Shown here in pieces: positions 38,625-48,197 of a stretch of 64,000 bases of DNA (its first letter is position 1; the number at the start of each line of letters is the position of its first letter). The position numbers and the translations under genes were made by a program. The stretch is taken from contig JADKEH010000010.1 in NCBI GenBank assembly GCA_016718155.1, forward strand, positions 1 through 64,000. The letters are read 5' to 3'. The DNA is from Candidatus Rhodoferax randersensis (lineage in GTDB: Bacteria > Pseudomonadota > Gammaproteobacteria > Burkholderiales > Burkholderiaceae_C). The notes under the pieces were generated by a model, which saw only the letters and a list, made by a program, of their open reading frames with translations, made no database searches and had not been told where the DNA came from.

Positions 38625-38865
38625 GGAGGACTGCCCCGTTGGCCATCGGGATCGCGCTCATTCCAAACGGGTGCCGACTCGGCATGACCTTCATGTCACG
38701 TTCGATCGCCTCCCACACGTACAGAATCTTCCGTCCGCCAAATGGTCGCAGGTAGTGCACCCCCTCGTGTAGAACGCTGTCCTTCAGGCGCTCGCGGATA
38801 GTGCGCACGTCATACTTGATCCTCGACGAAAGCTCGTCGGTTGTGAGGTAGGTTTGCTCAGCCAT
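38617..38865 (-). CDS. Excisionase-like small DNA-binding protein
   Basis: 82 residues with start MAEQTYLTTDELSSRIKYDVRT (38865). The sequence LTTDELSSRIKYDVRTIRERLKDSVLHEGVHYLRPFGGRKILYVWEAIERDM is a winged-helix MerR/Xis-type fold, as in directionality factors next to tyrosine integrases. The stop overlaps the integrase start (38617-38624), so the pair is coupled. It is divergent from the Cro-like regulator at 38979, with inverted repeats between. Confidence 0.8.
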   Translation of the reverse strand: MAEQTYLTTDELSSRIKYDVRTIRERLKDSVLHEGVHYLRPFGGRKILYVWEAIERDMKVMPSRHPFGMSAIPMANGAVLHG

Positions 38866-38889
38866 TTTGGATTCCTTTACAATCAAGTT

Positions 38890-38917
38890 GCAAGTGATGA
38901 AAATATTTATCACTTGC
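38890..38917. promoter_or_regulatory. Probable operator: perfect 9 bp inverted repeat
   Basis: GCAAGTGAT, a 10-base A/T spacer, then ATCACTTGC, lying between the divergent xis/int genes and the Cro-like regulator, 25 bases upstream of the xis start. A typical spacing for a dimeric regulator site. Confidence 0.6.
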
Positions 38918-38957
38918 TGACTATGTTAATCCATCAATCACACTTTTCAAGTCATTT

Positions 38958-38973
38958 GATAAATATTTTTATC
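38958..38973. promoter_or_regulatory. Second inverted repeat upstream of the Cro-like gene
   Basis: GATAAA, TATT, TTTATC: a 6 bp inverted repeat ending 5 bases before the regulator's ATG. It could be an autoregulatory site overlapping the ribosome-binding region. It shares the ATATTT core with the upstream site. Confidence 0.45.
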
Positions 38974-38978
38974 GTCAG

Positions 38979-39224
38979 ATGTCTTTTGTCGACATGATCC
39001 GATTCAAGCTCGGCGAAATGATCGAACGGAAGCAGTTCGCTGAAGGAAGGCGCATCACGATCAATGAGGTCGCGACGGCAACAGGACTCAACCGGATGAC
39101 CCTGTCAAAGATCCTGAATCAAAAGGGGTACGGCACTGGGACTGACACGGTTGACCGGCTATGTCTGTACTTCAACTGCCGGGTTGAAGATCTGATGGAG
39201 CACGTTCCCGACGAGGCAGCTTAG
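38979..39224 (+). CDS. Cro/C1-type helix-turn-helix regulator
   Basis: An 81-residue XRE-family protein: LGEMIERKQFAEGRRITINEVATATGLNRMTLSKILNQKGYGTGTDTVDRLCLYFNCRVEDLMEHVPDE. The HTH is at about residues 28-48. The last part matches the usual 'LCxyFxCxVxDLxE' ending of small Cro-like proteins. It is transcribed away from xis/int and probably controls both directions through the inverted repeats before it. The following 39225-39454 has no gene. Confidence 0.88.
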   Translation: MSFVDMIRFKLGEMIERKQFAEGRRITINEVATATGLNRMTLSKILNQKGYGTGTDTVDRLCLYFNCRVEDLMEHVPDEAA

Positions 39225-39454
39225 TTTGGCCGGGTGTTTTGTTGGGAAGCGCGGTGATCGCGGACGAACGCCTGACCACCGCCAACATCGTCCGCTCGGT
39301 AGGGGGATCTCCGGTAGACTAAAGGCTGACGACCGGTTCGGGCCAGAAGCGGTACTTGGTGAATGACTGCTTTTGGGTAACACATAGCGAGTTTTCAGCC
39401 AATAGAGCAAGCCTGTAGTATTCGCTCTGCTACAAGAATTATTCAGGAGGAAGC

Positions 39455-42400
39455 TTGGCTGAAATTTCCGGTGTAAGCACGGCGTCGCGTGCGCTTTTGA
39501 TCCAGCTGTCGGACATTCACTTTATGGAGCCGGGTGATGCGGTGCTGAAGCGCAGTGCACAAATCGCTGCAGCCGTCCAACCTCTGCTTCCACTGGCCTC
39601 GCGAGTGATCCTCATTGTCACCGGCGACATCGCGCAGTCCGGTAAGGCGACAGAGTACGACCTCGCGAAGGATTTCATTCGTGCCATCGCGACTGATATC
39701 ACGAGCCGGCATGGCCAAGCGCCAGAGATAATCACTGTTCCTGGCAATCATGACGCGGATTTCGATTCTCCGCGGGCCCGAGTGCGCACACGCGTGCTCA
39801 AACAACTCAAGGCTGAAGCACCTTCTAGCATCGAATTGGCAGATGTCGAAGAGTGCGTCAGCATCTTCGATGCCTATCAGGCGTTCGCAAAGGATATTGA
39901 AACCGGCGCGGCGATTACGCACTCTCCGATCTGGCGCACCTTCACGGTCAATGTGGGCGACAACTCGCTGCAGGTTCACTGCGTCAATAACGCGTGGAGC
40001 TGCGAGATTCGCACCGAGCCCGGAAGTCTCGGCTTTCCAACCAAAATTCACCAGGCATGCGCCGACGTCAATGGTGTTCTGCGGATCTTACTGATGCACC
40101 ACCCGGCGCACTGGATCGCCTCTCGCCAATACCGCGAGTTTCGCCGCTTCACCCGTGAATGCGCAGAGATCTGCTTCACTGGTCACGAGCACGAATCTAA
40201 CACCGGTGCTAACCGTGACAGTGAGACTGGTCTGACACTATTTGTTGAAGGTGCCGTGCTGCAGGAGCGTGGAAATCCTGCCGTATCCGGCTTTAACGGT
40301 TCACTGATAGATTTCCACGCCAACACCCTCGAATCCACGGAATTCTATTGGAATGGGACGGTCTACGTCTCAGCAGGTGAACCTTTCAACCAGGCCTTGC
40401 CAACCAAGGCTAGCGTCGTCAATCTGAAGCCGGAGTGGCTGGACTTCATCACAGACTTGGGCTCCAACGTATCTCACCAAGCGCGAGAGCGAGTAGACCT
40501 TGCAGATCTATATGTTTACCCAGAGTTGGAGCAGCAAAACGACGACGAGAACCCCATCATCGTCTCCAGCCAAGAGTTGTCAAAGGAACTTGCCACAGAT
40601 ACGTCATCGACGCTTATCAAGGGTGACCAGAGCAGCGGCAAGACCGCGCTACTCAAACGTATGTACGCGGATGGGCTGGAACGCGGGATATACCCGATCT
40701 ATATTAACGGCGCCAAGCTGAAGAACTCCAGCGCACGTGATATCCAACGCCTCATCGAACGCTGCGCCGAAGAACAGTATGCCGCCGAATCCGTAGATAG
40801 GGTGCTGCAGGCCAAGCCCGAAATGCGCGTTCTGTTGCTGGACAATCTTGATCGGCATGAGTTCCCTGATCGTTACATGTCCAGCGTGCTCGACCACCTA
40901 GACAAGCAGTTCCTAAAAATCATCGCGACTGTCGACACAGCGTTCGATCTTAGGGAGGCCTTGCTGACGGCTGATCTCAGTTCATTGAGGTCGTTCGTGC
41001 AATTGCGCTTGTTGGATTTCGGTTTCCGGCTGCGCTTCGAACTGGTTTCAAAATGGTTTTGGCTCGACGATAAGAAGCAGCGCCCGGAACAAGAGGCCGA
41101 GCTGGCCGACAAGGTGATTGCACGTATCGTAGGCCGCGGCTTGGTGCCGTCGTTCCCGATCTACGTGCTTATTTTGCTGCAAAGTATCGAGGTCGGCCGT
41201 GCTGGCGAATTGGAAAACAGCGCGCTGGGTCACTACTACGAATACATGATTCTGCAGGCTCTTGAGCCCCGCGTGCGCCAGGACCATGTGCATGAAATTC
41301 TCAACTACTGCTCGCAGTTTGCCCTGGTTCCTCTATTCAGTAAAGAAGGAGCGTGTGTCCGACAAAGAGCTGAGGGGCTTCCATGATGCATTCGAGAAGA
41401 GGTTTGACCTAGAGATCAAGTTTGATGCACGCAAGCGTATGTTGCTCGATACCAATCTATTCTTGGAACTGGGCGACGACATCGGTTTCCGCTACCCATA
41501 CAGCTACTTCTTTTTTCTGGGGCGCTACCTTGCGAAGAGCTTGCAGAGTCAAGAGACCCTGACGTTCATCCGTCGCTGCTGCGAAAACTTGCACGTACGC
41601 GAGAACGGCAACGCCATGTTGTTCCTCGCCCATCACAGCAATGATCAGTTCGTCTTCGATGTGCTGCGTGAAGCGGTAGACTCGCGTTTTGCGGAGATCG
41701 CGCCCTTGCAATTCCAGCAGGACACAGAGGCGCTGGACAAGATGGTCGATCAGGCGCCGGTCGTTGTCTTTAACGAGGGCAAGCGCAAGGATGGCCGTGA
41801 GAGAGTCCAGATTGAGGATCAGCGTATAGAGCGGACCTTCGATGACGCGGCTAACGGTGGGGCCGACTCGCATAGCGCATCCGCAGAAGAGCAGGCAGCA
41901 CTCAAGCTACTGGCTGAGGTCAACGGCCTAATCAAAGGCATTGAATTGCTCGGAATGGCGCTAAAGGCAAACTTCGGGTCGATCGATACAGATTCCAAGC
42001 AGAAATTGATCGATTCCCTGTTTAAGGGCGGGCTGCGCGGACTTCGGGTTTTCGTGGAAGCCTTCTCTGCGGTACCCGACCACATTATTGCTGAGCTTGG
42101 CGCTGCTCTCGACGATCTCGGCTCCACCAACCCCGCTGACCGGGATCGTGCCGTCAAGATCAGGATCTTCCAGATCATCGGGCGCTTCTCGTTCTGGTTT
42201 ATCCAGCGTATCGGGTCAGCCGTCGGTTCCAAAAGCATGGCGCCAGCTATCAAACGCTACGTCGACAACAACGACACAATCTCTAACCGGCTTGTGGCCA
42301 TGACTAGCATGCTGGAGACACCGGATCGCATCCCACTCCAAGATTTGCGCGAGCTTAACGAACGGGTGTCTAAACAAGCTTTCGCGCAAAGCGTCCTGCG

Positions 42401-42545
42401 CTTGATCGTCTTAACTCGAATCTACATGTATAAAACCGCGGAAGCCGAGAAGCAACAGGTCTTCCAAGAGATGGACATCCGGGTCTCGACCCAGCACGCC
42501 ATAGACTACACAACGCGGAAAGCCAAGCGACTGACGAAGGGTTAG
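39455..42545 (+). pseudogene. Metallophosphoesterase-NTPase fusion protein (STAND-like), one frameshift
   Basis: One gene of about 1030 residues. The start is TTG at 39455 (AEISGVSTASRALLIQLSDIHF) behind AGGAGG. Residues 1-320 form a calcineurin-like phosphoesterase (SDIHF, VTGDIAQSG, VPGNHDADF, LMHHPAHW, TGHEHESNT). Residues about 385-640 form a P-loop NTPase with Walker A IKGDQSSGKTALLKR and Walker B MRVLLLDNLDRHEF. A long helical C-terminal region follows. Near 41350 one extra G (GAAGGAG) shifts the frame. Removing it joins ALVPLFSKE to RVSDKELRGFHDAFEKRF and the frame runs to 42545. STAND-type NTPases fused to enzymatic heads are typical of phage defence; that role is inferred. The membrane-anchored gene follows 60 bases on. 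Confidence 0.75.
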
Positions 42546-42605
42546 CCTGAGATTTCCGCTTGGTAGGCCGAAACTGAATGACATCACAAAACGCTCGCCG
42601 ACACT

Positions 42606-43364
42606 ATGGATTGGAAGGAAATTCGCGAATGGATTCAACTCACCTTCGTAATCGTCGGGGGAACGATTGCGTTGTTCGCCTTCTTTCAAAACCAGAGGCA
42701 GCGAAAGCTGGAAAACTCTCTCAAGTTGGTCGCGTTGTTCCGGGAGTCGCTTCGCCCAAACGATATCGCCCACTGGATCAAGCTTTTTCGTTCGAGCAGT
42801 GAGCTCTCTGGTAGTCCGCCCGGGCAATATGCCACGGGAAAGGGGGCCAATCGGTATATCGGTGACTATTTCTCAGAGGGGAGCGGCGACGAAAATGCCA
42901 TCTCCCGAATGGCGCAGAACCTCGAAATCATTTGCCATCAGTTGTCCGTCGGTACGGCTGACGTGAGGATCGTCTATTACGAACTCGGGCAATTTCTCAC
43001 AACTATGTTCGAGTGGCTTGGAGGCATTGAGGCCGGCCCACCTGGACACTATCTTCTCGATCAATCCTTTCCCTCCATTGGACGTATCTGCAAGAAACAC
43101 AAGAAGCAGTTTGCAAAGTGGCCGTCCCGCGTATATGCATACATCATCAGTGATGGCTACCCTCCTAGAGCGCTAGCCCTGAACGCCCGCTATAAAAGCA
43201 ATGAGTCTGAAACTGCCGAATTCCGCTTTGTCTCGAAGGTTGGGGCGGGTCCGGGCCAAATGCAGCCACTGGCCAATGACTGCAGTGTGGTAAATAGCTT
43301 TCTCGGTTCTATTGGTTATCCCGCTTCGTTCGGCTACGTTGAGCGAGAGCGTCGTGGAGAATGA
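42606..43364 (+). CDS. Membrane-anchored hypothetical protein (DUF4760-like layout)
   Basis: 252 residues, start MDWKEIREWIQLTFVIVGGTIALFAFFQNQRQRKLEN. One N-terminal membrane helix is followed by a cytosolic helical domain (LKLVALFRESLRPNDIAHWIKLF, NAISRMAQNLEIICHQLSVGTADVRIVYYELGQFLTTMFEWL). This arrangement resembles DUF4760-type proteins; the name is tentative. The C-terminal part is longer than in that family and basic. It lies 60 bases after the phosphoesterase-NTPase gene on the same strand and may be its partner, for example a membrane-targeting subunit. Intact. The gap 43365-43554 is empty. Confidence 0.6.
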   Translation: MDWKEIREWIQLTFVIVGGTIALFAFFQNQRQRKLENSLKLVALFRESLRPNDIAHWIKLFRSSSELSGSPPGQYATGKGANRYIGDYFSEGSGDENAISRMAQNLEIICHQLSVGTADVRIVYYELGQFLTTMFEWLGGIEAGPPGHYLLDQSFPSIGRICKKHKKQFAKWPSRVYAYIISDGYPPRALALNARYKSNESETAEFRFVSKVGAGPGQMQPLANDCSVVNSFLGSIGYPASFGYVERERRGE

Positions 43365-43554
43365 CGCCCGTCATGGTTATGCGGGTTTCCTCAAAGTAAT
43401 CAGCGTCCCCTATTAAAGGTCAACTTGGCTTCGAAGCAGATGCGCTGAATCACGTCCATGGTCGTCTGGCCGTCGGCCATAGCGTCCGCATTCATGAAAT
43501 GCGCGTCGAACGATGTGGTGTTGGCCACGTACACGGATGTGGGCACAGAGACAG

Positions 43555-44006
43555 TCAGATGATGGTCCTCAGTTCAAACTCACACGTGAACAGGATACCG
43601 CCCTCTCCGATTCGTGTTTTTGAGATCACATCGAGGTCTTCGATCCCTTCAAAGTCCTCTACCGTGAAGCTGCGGATAGGTTCAAGGCATGCATCAGGAA
43701 CTCCATTGCTCCGAAGGAACGAGCAGGCGGTGTTTACAGGCACGCTAGACAAGTACTCGATCGCTGCATGAGTTAGAGCTTCATCTATGTCTTGCGAGTG
43801 GTCGTCCATGAACGTTTCGAGCTGCTCGTCGTCAAGCGCGATGTTCGTGGCGCGAACGCGCGCGGGTCCAACGGCGTCGACTAACTGCTTCATTTCCGCA
43901 TTAGTCATGGTCGCTGACCACGTCGCCGCGACGAGATCTTTTACGTTCCCCTTCAGCTTGACAAGCCCGATATCCCGCGCGGACAGCAGCGTGACCCTTC
44001 CTCTCT
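43555..44006 (-). pseudogene. Trypsin-like protease, 3' part (split by IS21)
   Basis: C-terminal part of the protease gene whose 5' part lies at 46687-47451. It reads RGRVTLLSARDIGLVKLKGNVKDLVAATWSATMTNAEMK...GGILFTCEFELRTII. It has no start of its own: the apparent beginning comes from the IS end. Removing the IS and one copy of the 6 bp duplication joins ...TAPWLQR directly to GRVTLLSARD in frame. The segment is an acidic helical domain with no recognised family, perhaps a substrate- or partner-binding tail. Confidence 0.8.
44001..44006. repeat. IS21 target duplication, left copy (CTCTCT)
   Basis: CTCTCT directly before the TG end of the element, repeated at 46687-46692 directly after its CA end. 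Confidence 0.85.
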
Positions 44007-44131
44007 TGTTTGGCGACAATTACCTTGGCCGGTTGACGACAACTATCTTGGCCGGTTAGAGACCTAAACCGGGCAGGTCCGGGAGGCGGGGCTACCGTTG
44101 CACCATCGAACACCCATCGAAGGTAGGCGGC

Positions 44132-45626
44132 ATGCCCGGCAAGAGAATCACGGACCACCAGTGCACAAGTACAAACAACACCGCAACAAGTTCAGTCAAG
44201 TAGCGGCCGCAGCCAAGCGGGCATCAGCGAACGGAAGCGCCCGGCGCATTGACGATGCGCCAAACCTGCCATCACAAAGACCCCAGCGCAACTGGCGACG
44301 CGAGAAGACCCATTGAGCGCGGTCTGGGACAGTGAAGTCGTCCCCTGCTGCAAAGCGATGCCAGACTCAACGCCGTTACCCTACTGGAAGAACTGCAGCG
44401 TCGCTACCCTGGTCGTGGGACAGCAGCGTGCTGCGAACATTGCAAAGACGCATCCGCCTGTGGCGTGCCAAGTTTGGAGCTGGCGGGAGGTCTACTTTGC
44501 TCAGGAACACCCACCCAGGACGACGGGGGCCTGTCGGACTTCACCGTCGCCGATGACCTGAACGTCGAGATTGGCGGTGCCGCGTTCGCACACCGGCTGT
44601 ACCAATTCGCATTGGCCGTACTCGGGATGGGCGCCACGTCCACAGTCATCGATGGCGGCGAAAGCTTTCTGGCGCTGTCGACAGGATTGCAGGCGGCTCT
44701 GTGGGCATTGGGCGGTGTCCCCCGAAGAACTCCGCACCGACAGCCTGTCGGCGGCCTTCAACAACTTGGCCGAGCAGGAAGAATTGACCAAGCGGTATGC
44801 CGACCTGTGCAGCCACTACGGCCTGCGAGCAACACGCTGCAATCCGGGCCAATCCAACGAGAACGGCTCCATCGAATCGCGCCATGATTCATTGAAGACC
44901 GCACTGGACCAGGCGTTGCCTCTGCGCGGCAGTCGCAGCTTTTGATACGCGAGCTGACTACGAAACGTTTGTGGGCACCATCGTGCAGCATGAACACCCG
45001 TGCAGCCAAGCCCTGGTCACCGAGCGCCCCATGCTCAAACCCTTGCCGGTGCGCCGTACAGCGGAATTTGGAAGAGATTCCCGCGCGGGTCAGCAAACAC
45101 GCCGTCTTCAACCTCAAAGGCGCTCTGCACAGCGCCCCAAGCCAGCTCATTGGCCACCGGCTGATGGTGCGCCAGTATGCCCAGCATGTGGAATGCTGGC
45201 TGGGTGGTCAATGCGTACTCACGTTACCCAGAGCACGACCAGAAGACGGCCAGCGCAATGGACGCGGCATCGACTACCGCCATTTGGTGGCTGCTTTGAA
45301 ACGCAAGCCCGGCGCATTTGCCCGCTGGGTGTTGCGTGACGCATCCTTCCCCCGTCCCGTGTACCGCCAAACGTGGGAGCGGCTGTCTGCCCAGCGACCT
45401 GAACGCGAAGCCTGTAAAACGATGGAGGGGTTTGCTGGTCTTGGCTGCCGAGGGGCACGAGGCCCAACTCGCCCACAATTGGAGCAGTTGGATTGAGCTG
45501 GACCAATTGCCTGACCTGCACGCGCTGACCCAACTACTGGCGCCGCCCAAGGGAGATGTGCCGCAGGTGGTGGTGACGCTGCCCCTGCTTGCCTCCTACG
45601 ACGAACTGTTTGAGGTGGCCCTATGA
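44132..45626 (+). pseudogene. istA: IstA transposase of the IS21 element, frameshifted
   Basis: Start MPGKRITDHQVHKYKQHRNKF (44132). The sequence can be followed in changing frames: SDFTVADDLNVEIGGAAFAHRLYQFAL, then EELRTDSLSAAFNNLAEQEELTKRYADLCSHYGL...CNPGQSNENGSIESRH (the DDE integrase-core end, about 44720-44885). It continues with ARVSKHAVFNLKGALHSAPSQLIGHRLMVRQYAQHVECWLGG and ends LLASYDELFEVAL at 45626. At least five indels are required. Full family length is about 500 residues, matching the span. Confidence 0.88.
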
Positions 45627-46440
45627 GCGCGCGTCAATTACAACGGTGACAACGACAACTACTGTCACCAGTACGTCGGCCCGCCGGGGATGATGCCTAC
45701 CGATTTGCGCCTGCCCACCATCAAGGCCGGCTGGCGACCTGTGCGCACAGTCTGACAAGGCGGGCCCAGCACACCGGTTATTGGAGGCCTTGCTGGAGCA
45801 TGAAATCAATGAGCGCGAAACCCGCCGCATTGACCGCCACCGCATGGAGTCGGGCCTGAGCCCGGATAAGCGCCCAACCAGCTTTGACTTCGCCGCTGTT
45901 CCAGGGGTGTGCAAAGGCGCAGGTGATGGCGCTCACAGAAGGCACCGGAGTGGATTGACCGGGTGCCAATGTGCTGCTGTTCGGGCCACCGGGTGTTGGC
46001 AAGAGCCATCTGGTGTGCGCCTTGGGGCACGCCTTGATTGATAGTGGTCGGCGGGTACTGTTTACCCGCTGTTCGGACTTGGTGCAACGGCTGCAGGCTG
46101 CCCGGCGTGACCTGCGTTTGCCGCAGGAACTGGCCAAGTTAGACCGGTTTGACTTGCTGATTCTGGATGACCTCAGCTATGTACGACGCGACCAAGGGAG
46201 ACCTCCGTCTTGTTTGAGCTGATATCCGAACGCTATGAGCGCAAGAGTCTGGCCATTACAGCCAATACACCATTCTCACAGTGGGGAGAGGTGTTTGTGG
46301 AGCCAGCCATGACACTGGCGGCGGTTGACCGCCTTGTGCACCACTCAACTATTTTTGAGATGAACGTCGATAGTTACCGCCGCCGGGCGCGCAGACATCC
46401 AGTAGGCCAAAACCAAAACCAACGCAGGCTCTGGTTCATG
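45623..46440 (+). pseudogene. istB: IstB ATPase of the IS21 element, frameshifted
   Basis: Helper ATPase of IS21 transposition, related to DnaC. Its ATG overlaps the istA stop (ATGA at 45623-45626). Walker A LLFGPPGVGKSHLVCALGHALI (about 45975-46040) and Walker B FDLLILDDLSYV (about 46147-46182) are in one frame. The end FELISERYERKSLAITANTPFSQWGEVF...AAVDRLVHHSTIFEMNVDSYRRR (to about 46385) is in another. The N-terminal part is also broken (about 45640-45960). Confidence 0.88.
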
Positions 46441-46686
46441 ACGCGCCCGCCGTGGACAAGCCATCTGCCCACAGGTCAAGCCTGTGGACAGCCCCTGCGG
46501 GGTTCATGCCTTGACCACAGCTCCCCGGAAGGAGCCTTCGGCCTGACGCGCTGCGCTTGCCAAACAGCCATTTATTGAAAGGAATTCAGAAAACCGGACA
46601 GCCAAATACCGAATCTTTACACGTTCCCCGCCTCCGACCGGCCAAGATAGTTGTCGTCGGGCGGCCAGGATAGTTGACGCCGACCA

Positions 46687-46692
46687 CTCTCT
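46687..46692. repeat. IS21 target duplication, right copy (CTCTCT)
   Basis: Right-hand copy of the 6 bp duplication; see 44001-44006. Confidence 0.85.
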
Positions 46693-47451
46693 GTAGCCAC
46701 GGTGCAGTGAGATTGATCGAGTGCCTCATGACGTCCCAGATCAATGTGACGTAACTGGGCCCTCCGTCGAACGAGGAAGAAACTACACCTATCACATATC
46801 CATCATCGTTGGCGACAGGGCCGCCGCTCATCCCGCCGAAAGTATCATGGCAAGCTCAATGCAGGCTGCGGGCATGCGTTCTCCTCGTCCGTTCGAACAC
46901 GGCGGTGACCAGTCCTGACGAAACCAAAGGAGTAAGGCGAGATGTTCCTGCCTCGAAGTCGTGATGCCGGTAACCAAAGGCCCACAGTCGATCTCCAACG
47001 AGGGGCAGTGCGACCTGGAGCGGTGCCAGTGTGAGCTGGCGATCCACGTGAGCGTCAGAATTGAGCGTGCAACTTACCAGCGTGACGTCGGAGCTCGTGC
47101 TTCGACGGGCGTCGAACTCGCTCAACCCGGAACTGGTGACACTCGAATGTCACCAAGCTCGTGCCGAAGGAAGGTCATGAACAGAGGCGAAGAGCCTGTG
47201 GCTGCAATTTCTTTCAGAACGTGGGTGGCGGTGAGTAGGAGACCCGGCCCGATCATCACGCCGCTCCCGATAGGTTCGAACCCTTCGTCCGTGGACCGAA
47301 TCACGGCGACGAGGGAGTCGCCTGCCTGATGCAAGGAATCCATAGGGCCGATGCCGTCGTCGGGGCTGAACTTTGCCGTCTGCCACGACCGTTCGAGTTT
47401 CCAAAGGTCGTCGTTCGCATTGGTAACAAGGGCTTGGTGCTCTTGGGTCAT
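46687..47451 (-). pseudogene. Trypsin-like serine protease, 5' part (split by IS21)
   Basis: Start probably MTQEHQALVTNANDDLWKLE (47451). The catalytic triad is recognisable: His in LLLTATHVL (about 47215), Asp in SSDVTLVSCTLN (about 47085) and Ser in FGGMSGGPVAND (about 46825). Besides the IS insertion, a frameshift near 47125 and an in-frame TGA near 46858 (RSLH stop ACHDTFGGMSGG) show the gene was already decaying or has decayed since. Protease and C-terminal tail together would be about 400 residues. No signal peptide, so probably cytosolic, like proteases used as effectors or sensors in defence islands. Confidence 0.82.
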
Positions 47452-48048
47452 ACATCGGATTTTCTCATCATGAGCGGCGAAAGCTTGTTCGGACTTCGTA
47501 GCGGAACCCTGCCGAGTACGGAGGAAGATGCTGACCGGCAGGATCGCTGGAAGATAGGCCGTCGGCAAAGCATCGAGCGCGACCACTGCGTTCCGGCTGT
47601 CTTACCTACCTGACTTAAGCCTTCAATGTCCGCTCTCAGGCCATGAATCCGGGGTTGGGGGGGCGGTGGCTCGGGGCGGCAGCGAGCCACCGCCCGCGGG
47701 GGCAGATTGGTGGCCAAGATCGAAGGTGACGCTTCCAACTATTCGTGAACCGAATCCCACTATTGACTGTCAAACTCGACGCGGATGATAGTGAAAGCCA
47801 ACGGGGGGGGGCGGGGGGGCAACGAACATAGGACCTGGCAACCGACAACAGTCAGTCGGAATGGCATCCGCATGGTCCTGCGCTATCCGCTCTCCGGATC
47901 ATGTCGTTTCTGGATCAGCTTCGACCCCCCAGAGCGGCCCTCAACCGAGAACGCCCAGTTGGCCCTCGTCACAGACCCAATGGTCAAACCGGAAATCGAC
48001 AGATCTTGTGACGGCACAAACCTCGTCACAAACCTCGTCACAAAAGCA
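47452..48048. other. Gene-free island boundary with hairpin and G tracts
   Basis: About 600 bases without a credible gene. It contains a perfect 11 bp inverted repeat (GGCGGTGGCTC / GAGCCACCGCC, 47662-47672 and 47684-47694, 11-base loop). It also has a G9-C-G7 tract (about 47803-47819) and a 12-mer direct repeat (AACCTCGTCACA, about 48019-48042). It separates the accessory genes from the tRNA and ribosomal genes. Confidence 0.55.
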
Positions 48049-48073
48049 AAACGCCCACATGAAGTGGGCGTTT
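48049..48073 (-). terminator. Rho-independent-type terminator after tRNA-fMet
   Basis: Perfect 10 bp stem AAACGCCCAC / GTGGGCGTTT with a 5-base loop, 27 bases downstream of the tRNA on the minus strand. The A/T-rich stem ends (TTT...AAA) make it usable in both directions. It probably ends the transcript that runs through rplQ and the tRNA. Confidence 0.75.
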
Positions 48074-48099
48074 GCTGCTAGCGAAGACCGCTAGTTTGT

Positions 48100-48176
<77 letters not shown>

Positions 48177-48197
48177 GTAGTCTTAGATTATACCCTA

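Larger units (their letters stand above)
44007..46686 (+). mobile_element. IS21-family insertion sequence, decayed
   Basis: A 2680 bp element bounded by related inverted ends, TGTTTGGCGACAAT at 44007 and the complement of TGGTCGGCGTCAAC ending at 46686. It also has internal subterminal copies with a 21 bp perfect match (GACGACAACTATCTTGGCCGG at 44035-44055, inverted at 46638-46658). Multiple terminal repeats, an istA-istB pair overlapping as ATGA and a 4-8 bp target duplication are all typical of IS21. Both genes are disrupted, so the element should not move on its own. Confidence 0.92.

Noticed and set aside
48019..48042. Two tandem 12-mers (AACCTCGTCACA) as a CRISPR or iteron array
   Set aside because: Only two copies with no spacers and no associated genes; nowhere in the window was a CRISPR-like array seen.
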